Of a stretch of DNA of 64,000 bases, positions 19,222 to 30,704 are shown one piece after another. Made by a program: the position numbers and the translations under genes. How positions within the stretch are numbered: position 1 is the stretch's first letter; every line of letters begins with the position of its first letter. The stretch comes from Sanderia malayensis (taxonomy: Eukaryota; Cnidaria; Scyphozoa; Semaeostomeae; Pelagiidae): the NCBI GenBank assembly GCA_013076295.1, contig RQOL01000699.1, forward strand, positions 3,844,001 to 3,908,000, read 5' to 3'. The notes under the pieces were generated by a model that was given only the letters and a program-made list of their open reading frames with translations, made no database searches and was not told the DNA's origin.

Positions 19222-22200
19222 ATGGCGGACGACATTGGCCCACAATTGCCAAGTTTCTTAAAAAGTGATAAATCTATTAAAGAGTCCAATGATGATCAGC
19301 ATAATTCTCCCACCGAAGATGATGTTTATGGACCTGTTCTTCCACAGCGGCCAATAAATTTGAAAAATAGCGAGTCCTGTGAAGAAGGTGAACGTCTTTC
19401 AAAGAATTGCAAGCAAAGTGAAGAAGATTTGAATGCAACGGGAGATAAGAGTCAGATGTATGGCCCCGCCCTCCCTCCGAATCTTGTTGAAGAAAGTATA
19501 ACACCTATTGGACCTGCATTGCCTCCAGGCTGGAACCCGAGCAGTGATTCCGAATCAGGTACAGTAGGTAGTAGTTAGAAAGTATTTCAGTAGATTTGCT
19601 TTCTGCGTTGTGGGTGTTGTTAGCTTAGCTTGCATGCACACCATTTAATAGTGAATATTTGAATTGCGAAATTATTCAACTTGATTTTTTAGAAGAGGAT
19701 GACGACTTAATTGGTCCAGCTTTGCCAAGTATGGATTCAGCGGTAAGGCCAATTTTGTTTGTTTTTTTCGTACATATTTTGATATGACTGTGGTTGCATA
19801 CAGCGGTTTGTTGTACACATAGACCAGTGTGGAAAGTATGGCAGATTCACACCCGAGATTTTTTTTGTAAATTGTCATTGCACACTTGATAAATAGGGTG
19901 TGTTTGAAACACAAGGGCGTGGTCTTGGTAACTTGCACCTCCTGAGACCATTGTTTCAGTAATTTGTGATGAGGGGAAATCTGCACCATCGCGCGAAAAT
20001 TTCTTTTACAATTGCGAGTGGAGTGGGCCTACTTTCAAGTGCAAGTTTCCATTCTAAATTTGTGAGTTACTGCGAAAAAATACAAACTTGGCAACCTAGG
20101 ATATGAGTATATAAAGTTCATATTGCACACTTGAAGTACATATTTGTTGCATTGCACACTTGCACACTTGGGAATTTTAGGCTGCACACCTGAGATCTCG
20201 GCGAAAACTGCCATACTTTCCATACCGGCACATAGAGCACAGTATATTCTGTGATCAGGGGACAAAACTAGGTTTCTTAACTCTACAAGCTTGCTTCATG
20301 ATTAAGTCACTCTTCAAGAGATTGAAGCGTAGTTTAATTTATGTGTATCAACATTGTGCCAGAGAGTAAATGCTTTTGTTTATGTTTTTCAGTGCAATTG
20401 TTTATATGTTGAATTTTTATGATACATCTTTGCTTCTTAGGATGGTATTGATCAGAAAAGACTTGAATTCGAGGAGAGAGCTCTTGCAATGAAAAATAAA
20501 TTAACTGGCAAGTCTGATGTAAGTATATTCTCTATGAATATATATGTGTTTGTCTGTTCAGTGATTGTTGTAATATGAATAAAAGTTTATCATGTAATGA
20601 ATAGGAATGTTTAAGTGTGAAGTTTCGTGAGATAATCCTGTCAACATCAGGCTAGTGACAAAGGTCGTGAGTTAGTTGAGCAAAGGTGTGGAGTTGAGCA
20701 AATGCCGGGGGAGATGGTTTGTATATTTGTTGAATGCAAAATATGCTTAAGAAAGCTGAAGGTAATTCAATATTTTACAGAACAAAGAAAAGGAGTTAAA
20801 AAGGGAATCCTGGATGACAGAGCTTCCACCAGAGCTTGGCCTCAATATTGGTTAGTTTATGGCTCCATATCGATATACCTCAGCCAAAATTTTCATACCG
20901 AACTATTTTCAACATCTGATCAACATTTGTTTATGAAATGCTACTATGAAACACCATTGCGGACAAAACTCTTTTTGTTCTGTAATGTGTTTGAATTTTT
21001 GCTTACAAATGTCTTCAACTTTTTTTACATATCTAACACTTTTTGCTATGTCCATAGCTTGAAGGACCTTTCTTACTGAGTCAAGGCATTCAAAATGAAA
21101 ATTTTATCCCACAGACACTGTTTGCCTCCTGTCTGTATTATGCAAGAGTTCAATAGCTAGAGTTCAACACGTAGTTCGAGGAGTTAAAGAGCCTCTGCAT
21201 TTTTCTCCAGGCATTGTTGCTAGAACATTCAAGAAGAAAACATTGAATTCAACAGAAGCTGATCGTTCTGTCTGGACTGATACTCCACAAGACAGAGAAA
21301 GAAAGAGAAGGGTGTGTTGTTTAAATTTGATTTTTCTAGATCTCTTAATTGTCACTCAATGATTTTATTTATAAATTTATACCATGTGAAGTTTATACCA
21401 TGCAATATTCAAATCAAAAGACATCTTGTGTGGAAATATTGTGCTGTTATCATCTTTCATTATTTAGCCATTATAATTTAATATCTCTAGCTGCGAAGCC
21501 TGTTGTCGTCTGATGATTGCAATAGTGTGAACTCTGAGTAACAACCAATGTATGGTGTTAATTGTGTGTTAATCTTATTATATTCTTTCATTTATAGGAA
21601 CAGATTGAGAAAGGAAAAAAGCAAGCAGTTGATGAACCACATCAGCTAAGCAAAAGAGACATTGAAATGCAGCAAAGAGTCCAACAACACAATGTAAGTT
21701 GCCAATTATTTTCTATTTTTTATTCGGAGTTTTATTATACTGGTAGACAGCGAATGTGTTGAAATATACAATGTTGGGTTACAGATTGTTTTTTGTTGAT
21801 TTTGTTTGCAGGATGAGCACAGAAGAGGGCAATCATTGCTTGAATTGCACCAGGAAGAACGCAAGAAGAAGAAGGTGAGTTGCAAGGGTCCTTTTAATTT
21901 TCATTGGAGTCTTGATGTAATAAACTGCATCCTTCAAACCATAGTCAATAGAATAAGTTCTATTGACTATTCTACTATTGACTATCTACTATCTACTACT
22001 CTATTGACTATTGACTATTCTATTGACTATACATAAGCTAAGAACCGTCTGCTGCAGCTAAGCACTGGTCCAGAAGCCTATGGCTACAGATTTTTGTTCC
22101 CGTTAACTGTCACTTGATCAAAAAATGTACATTGCAATGCCTGAGCAACAATTGACGTATTATGAAATGTATTAAAAAAGGATTGAGCCTAACCATTTTG

Positions 22201-22497
22201 AAAAAAGAAGTCCATTGATATTAGTTTCTGCACGGCGTGGTGTCAGGAATATTAAGAATTTTGTTAAATTTTGTTTGATAAATATTTTAACTTTTGACCA
22301 TTCTTAAAAACCACTGTTGACTAACTCGATTAAAATTTTTCTAGAATTCTGGCCCAGAAGAGAGAAGAGCCTTTGACAGAAATGTCGATCTGAATAGCAG
22401 GAATGTCGACAAGAAAGTTCTGGGTTCCTTCATGCAAACGGCAACCAAGTTCAACGACAAATTTGAGAACGCCAAAAGCGGCAAAAAGTTCCTCTGA
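19222..22497 (+). CDS. GPALPP1: GPALPP motifs-containing protein 1
   Basis: Eight exons: 19222-19558, 19693-19742, 20441-20518, 20781-20850, 21211-21311, 21598-21693, 21812-21874 and 22345-22497. All have GT-AG borders and consistent phases, giving 315 residues (human about 340). The N-terminal half carries repeated GPxLP motifs: IGPQLPSF, YGPVLPQR, YGPALPPN, IGPALPPG and IGPALPS. The middle has the family signature WMTELPPELG followed by a FKKK...DRSVWTDTPQDRERKRR segment. The charged C-terminus ends FENAKSGKKFL, like its orthologs. A nuclear, largely disordered protein of unknown biochemical role. The start is the first ATG of the frame and lies in a strong context. Intron 2 carries an inverted-repeat element. 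Confidence 0.96.
19830..20222. repeat. Inverted-repeat-bounded block in GPALPP1 intron 2
   Basis: TGGAAAGTATGGCAG at 19830-19844 and its exact reverse complement at 20208-20222 bound about 390 bp with several 'gcacacttg' words. Probably a MITE; no target duplication is clear. Confidence 0.45.
21942..22034. repeat. Degenerate (CTATTGA)n simple repeat
   Basis: Repeated ctattgactatt words in GPALPP1 intron 7. Confidence 0.8.
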
Positions 22498-23598
22498 GAA
22501 TTGCTGAAAGATTTCGGCTTTCCTTCAAGGTGTGTAGTTTTTTTTCATTTTATATTTTTTGCTTAATGCCTCGTGCAGCCGAAAATGACTTATCGAACTT
22601 TCTGCGAAATAAAAAGAAAGAGATTTGAGAAGCATTATCAATCTATTTTGAGTATTTTCTGACGAATATAAGTGGTTTCCGCAGGGGCCTGGGATCGCAC
22701 ATCACTGTGACGTCATGGTTTTTGGAAAGAGTTTTTCAAAATGCCTGGTTTGGCAATGAATAACTCAAAATTATAAGATATTTTCCATTTCTTTTTGCGG
22801 CATACTTATAAACACGTTCAAATTTATCTGTTTCAGTAGAAAAGTAGACATGTCATTTTGGGCTGCACAAGCCCTTTAAGTATTTTGGACATGCAGCTAA
22901 TTACAGTTTACCGTTGTAGCTAGTCAGTTCAGTAGCATAGCATCATATAGATATCACATCACATCATTATAGATCACTTATGAAATATTAGTGTGTTGTA
23001 GTGTATACTTCCAATAAAATATTTACTAATTCTCAAAGTTAAGTCCATTTTTGAAAGCCACAACGCCTTGTCCAAATTCAGAACACCTTCGAATCCACAA
23101 ATTATGCTCTTGAGATTTTCAAGCGCTAAAGAAATATCAAGGTCATCATTGAAGGTAGTTTTAATCTGATGATGAACCAAAACATCGCATTTTCATTCAT
23201 TTACTCAAAAACGATACAATTTCAGCTCTGTAGAAAATCTATCCTCTCCACGTGAAGTTACTCGGTTGTGTCTTTGACGCCAACGTTTTTAGAACAGCGT
23301 AGCGTAGGATGGAACATGCGATGAACATGTATTTTTTCTCAACTCACATCACCATGTGTGATTTTTTCCTTTTTAATTCCGTCGCACTGTAATACCCGCC
23401 TACTACTGTACACTGTACGCTGTAATACCCACCTACCACCACATGTGAGCGCTGAGCCATAATTGTTTGCGTCTCGATATTCGTCAGATGTTGCGAATCA
23501 TAGAATTGTCATGCTAGCACTCAGTCAAGCCAGCTGTATGCTTTGTAAACGCCACCACCGCAGTATCTATACAAGGTATTTGGCCGTCGGCGCATAAG
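22498..23598. other. Intergenic between convergent GPALPP1 and DRAM-like gene
   Basis: 3' flanks of both genes. No additional coding or RNA gene recognised. A short duplicated phrase (ctgtaatacccnccta) occurs at 23389 and 23421. Confidence 0.6.
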
Positions 23599-25145
23599 CT
23601 AAGAACCGTCTGCATCATCCTCATTGACCAGGAAATCATTAATGCTACAATCCTCTGAAAAATCCGACGTGATTCTAATGAAGTTGAACTCCCTTACGAA
23701 CGTCAGGCTGTACCCAACCATACTTAAGCACATTAGCCATTCGGCTATGCTGCTGACCACGTGCTGTACGTAACCCTCTTGCTCCGGGAGCCATCTTAGT
23801 TTCATCGTGTGTCCGTGACCCACATCGTATTGTTCATTGGACCATCGGCTGAATATGACGAATAGGGCGAAGTTTGTGAGTATGCTCAGAGTGATGAATG
23901 TTCGTACAAGGCACATTCTGTGCGTGTTTAGGCCGCTTTGTTTCATTTTGAATGATATTAGCGACTGCATGGCACAATATAGAAGTCCGCAGCAGAACAC
24001 AATCACGGCTGCAACGTTGTGTATCGAATATTCGGACACCGGAGCAAATACATGGTCCTGCGGAGCGGAGAGAGAGAAAATATGTTATACAGTCATATCT
24101 GCATAGCTCGAACTCGTGTAATTCGAACTCTATCTAGTTCGAATAAAATTCTCCTTCCCTTCAAGGATCACTAATGAACCAATTCGTATAAAGCAAACCT
24201 CTATAATTCGAACCTTTTGTAATTCGAACATTTTCACGCTTCCCCAGGGTGTTCGAATTAGACAGAGTTGACTGTAGTGTGTATTACTATGCGCGAACTG
24301 AATTGTTCTTAAGTACTGTAATATGTTGATTCAGCCCTGGGGGGTGTGTTTGATTTTCCAAGCTTTTCAGGGGGCTGAATAGAGCTTTTTAGTACTTGAG
24401 AACAGGGCCGTAATTTTCACAAAAAGTTTGAGCGGGCCACACGTTTCTTTTATAAGAAACCACTTTATAAGAAACTTACTGGTGGAACTTGGGCTAAATT
24501 ACAATAGATCCCTTTGTTCTATTGTTTTCCTTAACAATAGAAAACAATAGCAAATTTAAGAAACTCTTACTAGTAGGGTTTGAGCTAGGTTTCTTATAAA
24601 ATAAAAAACGTGTAATCTACAAAGTGGTAATTTTTATCAAGGTACAATTGCCCTTGCTTGAACGAGTTTCCCGAAAGGTTTCACCGAATGTGTCTACAGT
24701 TTGAATGTGAGTTTATTTTACCAACCTTTCTTGCTTGGAAGTTACCAACAAATGTTATGGCCAGGCCACCTATCATTCCTACTAGCATTGCCAGGAAACT
24801 GAGCTTCTCAACCAGGATTGGTGGAATGATATCGATTGATGATGTAATGAGTCTGAGCTGCATGAACCTAATGAAGGTTGTCGTGATGGCCAGGAATCCA
24901 GAAATGTTCATCATCTCTCTGAATACGAGGCTCTCCGGAACGAGGATACCCGAGTCGCTTATGGCGGGAAAAAACGGATAGACATGTCCTGTATACGTGG
25001 CTATAAAATACGGAATGAAATAGGCCATGACTGTTGCTAGAACGAAAGCAATTGGTATCCAACCGAGGCTGAACATTAAGCTCTTTGATATTCTGCTGTT
25101 AGGCCGATGGTTGGTTGTGAGATCGAGATCGTCTTGTGTCGACAT
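23599..25145 (-). CDS. DRAM/TMEM150 (FRAG1-DRAM-SFK1) family six-pass membrane protein
   Basis: Two exons, 24726-25145 and 23599-24057, phase 0, 292 residues. An alternative ATG eight codons upstream (25167-25169) is also open. Exon 1 has a cytoplasmic start, then MFSLGWIPIAFVLATVMAYF as the first membrane segment, a luminal loop with SDSGILVPESLVF (the family's 'SxTG..pPE' region), and two more segments ending VGNFQ. Exon 2 has three further segments, with EGYVQHVVSSIAEWLMCL followed by LTFVREF, matching the DRAM '..YVLHMITTAAEW...FLTYIRDF' signature. DRAM proteins are lysosomal or plasma-membrane regulators of autophagy and p53 responses. The tail is acidic and ends EDDADGS. Two MITEs sit in the single intron. 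Confidence 0.9.
24090..24274 (-). mobile_element. Pogo-like MITE family B, copy 1
   Basis: 185 bp, bounded by TA dinucleotides (24088-24089, 24275-24276). Inverted ends CAGTCA.../...TGACTG, with repeated TTCGAA/TAATTCGAAC words. The same family as 27923-28107 and 41257-41443 in the opposite orientation. CAGTC ends with a TA duplication fit Tc1/mariner pogo-Tigger derivatives. Confidence 0.85.
24439..24613. mobile_element. MITE family C (TTTATAAGAAAC), copy 1
   Basis: The inverted ends are ACACGTTTCTTTTATAAGAA and the reverse complement of ACACGTTTTTTATTTTATAA. The interior has further GTTTCTTATAA words. Shares ends with 57314-57706. Confidence 0.7.
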
Positions 25146-26048
25146 TAGTTTTAGTGTTTTATGAATCACATTTGAACATATGCTTTATTTCTTCTGTTTT
25201 TTATAAAGCTAATGTTTATAAGAGTACCGACGCTCAAAATTGCCAAAAAACAATGGAAATTTAGGAACAAAAATAGAAAATATTGAAGCTCGTAGAAGTC
25301 GTAGTATTCATAAAAAAAGTGTGTACTTTTTGTTACCACGAGGCGCACTTTTTCGCCGGGAATATAAGGGTGTTGATTCCTTTGTACTATTGTTCAATTT
25401 GAGTCAATCTCTCCTTGGTCTTATATCTTGATAAATGCGTTCTTTAATGCGAGTGCAATACCCCGCAACACGACTTTAATCTAGTCTTCTTTAGAAATTC
25501 ACAGTTTCAGTAAACAAGTTCTTTAGATATTCACAGTCCTCGATGTTTTGTTGGTAAATAATTAGATTGATAATAGAATGGTTGAATTAATCTTTCGCAC
25601 TGGTGCAGCAGTTGTCTTGTTCATTTCGTTTTTCTCGTATCTCAACTTGATATACGATTATCTGTTCTTTCTTTGAAACCTTACCATACCAGTTTTGTTT
25701 AAGGTACACTACGGTATGTGTTCAGTCCCGATCTTCTATCATTTGCAGGTAGGTTACTGTTCATCGTTTGATCTTGCCATGTTCAATTTTGTTGTCTTCC
25801 CAGCAACAAGTCCCCAAATCAAACTTGGTAATTAAAGTGATATATCTTAAATTGTTTTTGCGTAGCAGGCAATTTTCTCTCAACCAACAGGTAGCATAGG
25901 TAGCATCACTTTAGGCCAGTGAAGATTTTTCATTTCCATTCGTTTGCTTGCAATCGAATTCAACTGCATTCAAACCACTTATGCTTGAATGCACAAGGAA
26001 TTTCAACTGTTTAAAATTATTCCGGATTGTTAACGGCCTACCCTTGAT

Positions 26049-26257
26049 CAGGGCCGGTTCCATGGGGGGGGGGGGTGTGGGGGGTGTGACACCCCCCAAG
26101 AATTGAGTTTTAGCGATTTACTCGGTAAATTTCGATTTTTGGTCGGTAAAATTATGTTGCGAAAGTTTATATGGTTTTGTGGTAAGGTTTTTTTTTTAAA
26201 TTGCTCGGTACATAAGAGCTTACACCCCCCGAAGAAAATTTTCTGGAACCGGCCCTG
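26049..26257. mobile_element. Short hAT-like MITE (209 bp)
   Basis: The termini are CAGGGCCGGTTCCA and its exact inverse TGGAACCGGCCCTG. The exact 8-bp duplication CCCTTGAT flanks it at 26041-26048 and 26258-26265. The interior starts with a long G run and ends with a C run. The short CAGGG-type ends and 8-bp duplication assign it to hAT. Confidence 0.88.
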
Positions 26258-26707
26258 CCCTTGATTCGAAAAGTTTCGAGTTAAGATTGGCCCTGTTAGA
26301 GACTTGGACCCGGCCTGGAACTAATTTTATTGTCTTCAAAGGTACAACCCAACCTGAGATGTTAAATTATTATGACAGGCAAAATAGTAGTCTGTAGAAG
26401 TTTTCTTATCCATGCAATAAATAATAATCATCTTTTCAGTGGAAAAGTCAAAGAGAGGTCATTATTGGAAGAGAGGCTTTCCCTTCAAGGTCTGTCACGA
26501 TATACATCCTGCTTGACAAAGGTCTTGCGTTTGATTCCCGTTGAGAAATATATATGTAGATTTTAATGTGCATATATATGTAGCATTCAACAAAACGGTT
26601 AACGAAACACGAAAACAACTCGAAATAAATCCACAAAATGGACTGGAACAGTCCAAACATGAGAACTGAATCTTTCCAGCTATCGAACCGAAAAGGTCTT
26701 GGGCTCG

Positions 26708-26741
26708 AATCCTTTCGAAGATAGATTTCTTCGAAAGGATT
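26708..26741. repeat. 14-bp hairpin
   Basis: AATCCTTTCGAAGA (26708-26721) and its exact reverse complement at 26728-26741 with a 6-base loop. Confidence 0.7.
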
Positions 26742-27715
26742 TATTTCTTCATGACAAGAAAAAAAATTCCTTAGAATTAGAACACTGGTCTCACAATTTA
26801 AACCATAACGTCATAGTTAAACCATAACCAAGAGTAAAATTGCTTATTGTTATAGTTTTTCATGGTTTAATATGCTTGGCTACCTGTTGAGTTGATAATG
26901 AATATACAATTATATCCCTTGAATGCGTTTTACATCCAGCTCTTTTTTTCCATCCCCGTTTATTTACTGCGTTATGGGTGCATTATCCTCTAAAACTGAA
27001 GAAATGTTGAGAACTTAGCCTTAGTATAAGCCATAGCTATATTGGATTATTACATTTGTTCGTTCATTGAACCTCACAAAATATGATTTTTGCAGAATTT
27101 TGCATCATGGCTCTCCGAGTTCACAGTTGTAATGCCCTGTTAATTTTGCAAAATGAAAATCATCTTTCAAAGCAGATTATTTTTAGTAAAATTCCCTAGC
27201 AAAGCGGATAAAAAAGACCAGCCTAAGAAATTTCCAGTATTTCACTATGCAAAGCAATTTTTATTTCCACATGTCAATTACAGCACTTCTCTGATGACTA
27301 TTGCATGATTCTTCTTTTTATCTGATGATCGCCCTTGCCCAAATAGTTGTGCGGTGTTTTTAATTTTGTGCAAGAGAAGCAGCCTTAGCAGTTGGTTTGG
27401 TTAGTCAACTGGTGTCTGATTCCCCGTTTTTTAAACACGAATCTTTGTCATTTTAACCTGTTCAAACGATCATAGTCTTGCTGGTGAAATGCAGGTTCTT
27501 TCGATTTTCACTCGACTCAACTTTGCCAGCAGACATTGGACTCAAGAAATTCTTTACTCGTGAAGCTATATGATGCAAAATCTTTATTTATTAACCAATT
27601 TCAGCTTGTTTAAAGCGCCTTTTTAGATAGAATGCCAATTACGTTTATTTCTTCGTTTACATGGAGTCAATGACTGTTGAGGCTTATGAAGAATGGAATG
27701 TGATATTAGAATGAG

Positions 27716-29264
27716 ATGCGAATCTTGGGCATACAACTGCGTGGGCCTGTAGTCCTGTTTAGTGCAGTATCAATCATTGCTTTTTTTGTCACTTTAACTA
27801 TGGTAATTAGAGGTGAGACAGACACTACTTTCCAGTTTTATATTTAGTCATATGTTATATGTCTAGTTATCTGTTACATATTTAGCTATGTGCTTAGTTG
27901 TATATGTCTGATAACAGGCATACAGTCAACTCTATCTAATTCGAACAGCCCGGGGAAGCGTGAAAATGTTCGAATTACAAAAAATTCGAATTATAGAGGT
28001 TTGTTTTATAAGAGTTGGTTCATTAGCGATCCTTGAAGGGACGGAGAAGTTCGTTCGAATTTAATAGAGTTCGAATTACACGAGCTCGAGCTATGCAGAT
28101 TTGATTATATAGATTTGAGGGTATAGCTGTATTCTTACCTTATTTCAAGTTAATTTTCAATTTATTACCTCGATTAACAGTGCAATGTTTTAATTTTTAG
28201 AATATACCAAGTACGAGCAAGATTTCGTCTTGCCGAAGAAATTAAATCGCCGCTTCAAAGAAGAAGTTTTAAACAATAAATTACAAGCTGAAAAGTCGGA
28301 GGTATTAAATACCATTTTCCTTAGCAATAGCTCTGGGTCATCTGAAGATGGCCGCTGCAATATCAAAGACTTTTTCAATGACACACTGCTCATTATTGGC
28401 CTCGGTTCGAGCTACGAATACGAGGGCATACCATTATATGAGCTACTGTACAAAGGTGGCTTTCGACACAGGATCATATGTGGTCCAGGCAGTCTGTCAA
28501 ATGACAGTGACATAAAAATCGATGTTGTAAATACGAGGAACGGAGCTTTCCTCTACGAGTGCCTGACGCATGCTGTTTCTAATTACCCTGAATACGAGGG
28601 ATACTTCTTTGCAGCCGAAGAGATACTGGTTAACTATTGGAAGTTCGAGCTGTACGATAAGAGGCGTATATGGCAGGACGCCGATGTAATTGCCGGACCA
28701 ACATTGTACACGGGGACTCCGGACGATTGGGAATGGTGGGCGAGTCCGTGGGGAATGAGGGCCGTGGAGAAAGCATTTGAGTATTTGGTAGAAAGGAATT
28801 ATGCTGATCAAAGAAGGAGTAAATTGACTGAAGGAACCTGGGAACCTGAGTGGGATATTAATAATGCTTTGAATGGTTGGTTGTGGAACGGCAGAGGTGA
28901 TTACAAGGCCTATTGGGTGAATAAAACCGTTCTATATCTCCCAAAACAATACGTGAAGGTCTACAAAAAGCTAGCGAAGATATTTCGTCAGAGCGGAGTA
29001 CGGCATGCTATAGCAATGCCAACGATAATGCAAATGTTGGACTTGGAGTCAGAGACAATTCGACTGCGGGGGGAACTTGTTGATGCGTTCAATGCGAATA
29101 CCAGTGTCTTACAAGACAGAGATTCGCTTACGAAGGCTTCGAATCAAGCCGAATTCCTTTACGTGAATGGCGGTCGAAAAGAGAGACGTGTCATACTCAA
29201 TGACCTTAAACTAAAAGAATTCGCCATGGGAAAATTCTTGTATTATGATGAATGCCCTGGCTAA
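27716..29264 (+). CDS. Type II membrane protein, STELLO/DUF288-like putative glycosyltransferase
   Basis: Two exons: 27716-27812 (one base left over) and 28201-29264, 386 residues. Exon 1 encodes a short cytoplasmic start with Arg residues and one hydrophobic segment (about residues 11-31), a signal anchor typical of Golgi enzymes. The luminal part begins with a domain reading NDTLLIIGLGSSYEYEGIPL then LLYKGGFRHRIICGP, and later EYEGYFFAAEEILVNYWKF. This layout (LLI..., Y-lining, F...CGP, then GY-x-hydrophobic-x-D/E-x-hydrophobic-N-x-W) resembles plant STELLO and related DUF288 proteins. Here the acidic pair reads EE, not DD. Family membership is my judgement from motif shape; the reaction is unknown. 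A 17-codon upstream frame (27661-27714) ends just before the start ATG. The intron holds MITE B copy 2. Confidence 0.6.
27923..28107 (+). mobile_element. Pogo-like MITE family B, copy 2
   Basis: Begins CAGTCAACTCTATCTAATTC after a TA (27921-27922). The right end has decayed (gattata instead of gactgta). In the intron of the STELLO-like gene. Confidence 0.85.
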
Positions 29265-30704
29265 TCTTCTCTGTGCTTCATAAATTATTCTGTTCAGTGC
29301 ATTTTGTTTTTGCTGCATAGGCAATTGTCCATTTATAGTTGACTATCGTTATCTGGAATTCCGACGTTATCTTCAAGTTTGGTCGAGATCGAGAGTTTCA
29401 GTTACTAACATCTTGCTAACATGATTTTCTTTGTGATAGGACGTATTGAGTTATTTGAAACGTTTTGAATTTGTTGTTGTTCGATATTGCCAGATTCAAT
29501 TGATTTTTTTGTCCATTTTCTTGCCCATGGCGTAGTGTACTGTTTAGAAGTCTAAGTTACATAAATTCTTAATTTCTAAAATGATGTGGTATGTTTTGAT
29601 TTTTTTGTCGCCAAAAAGTTAAACGTGTCAACAAAACAACAACATCTATTTCGAGACGTTTATCTATTTCATTTCCCCGCAGACCAATTCACCCCACACA
29701 CCAATTCGCCCCTATTACTGGTCAATTCGCTTTCATACCAGTACGCCCCCATCCCCTACTGATCAAAGTTCTGAATTTGACTACTGGTCAAATGTATCAA
29801 CTTTCCTTCAATTTCAAATTCTGATTTGCCTGCGTGCAAAATCAAGGTTCTTCAAAATGATTTATTTTCAAAAAACCTTCTATTAACATTATAACTGTAA
29901 ACCTTATTGATCAGAAAAGTTAACTGTCTTGAAAAGTCAATTCAGTTCAGAGAGTGAAGTGGTATCATATCATCTCCCAGAGGCAAATCGACTAATTTTT
30001 GAATGGGTGCGGTGCGGACTGGTTTGATGACCAGAAGTCCTGTTACCAACAACAACACTACTTTTTTGATCAAACACACATTGTTCTCGACTTGATCACT
30101 TTCTAAAGCGTCTCCGAGGAGATGTCTCTATTCGATATCTTCTGAACGGCTTGCTATCTCAAAGCTTGTCAAACATGTTTCATTCAATTTGTTCATTGTG
30201 ATTCCGTGTGCTACGACGTCATGGATTGAGCTCATCATAACCTGTCCAGGTCCCTGGGGGGAACGTTGTGTTAATCACGCGGGCTTTCTGGGAAGAAAAG
30301 ACCTCGTTTATGGTTGTGATAACCAATTGTACTGTTTTATCCTACCCATCCTTTGTTTTCTCTACAAGGTGATGGGGATATTTTTAGGCGCTAAAACAAG
30401 ATAGAAAATTATAAATATAACGATCGAAATTAAACGAGAGAGTGCTGAACCGATGCTGGAGGGAAAGTCTTGAATGCAGGGATAAAGTGTCTCGTTCCTC
30501 GTAAATTTTTAATCAAGATGGAATCATAAAAATCACGTTTGTTGGAGAGTTGCACTGTCATTTCTGCCGAGTCGTAGTTCAGAGGAGAACCAGAAGAAGC
30601 AACAGATGAGGAGAAGATCGCTGACGAAACAGGAAGAATTTAAAAGGATGTGATGACAGGATACTTACATCGAAGGTTTGGATATACAGTGTAGAGAGTA
30701 AGTA
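29265..30704. other. Intergenic and GPCR 5' flank
   Basis: No coding exon recognised. A short run of 'ccaattcgcccc' variants occurs near 29690-29750. Confidence 0.55.

Larger units (their letters stand above)
25146..27715. other. Intergenic region between two divergent genes
   Basis: Contains the hAT-like element at 26049-26257 and a hairpin at 26708-26741, listed separately. B-box-like words at 26526 and 26700 suggest old SINE fragments. No gene recognised. Confidence 0.55.
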
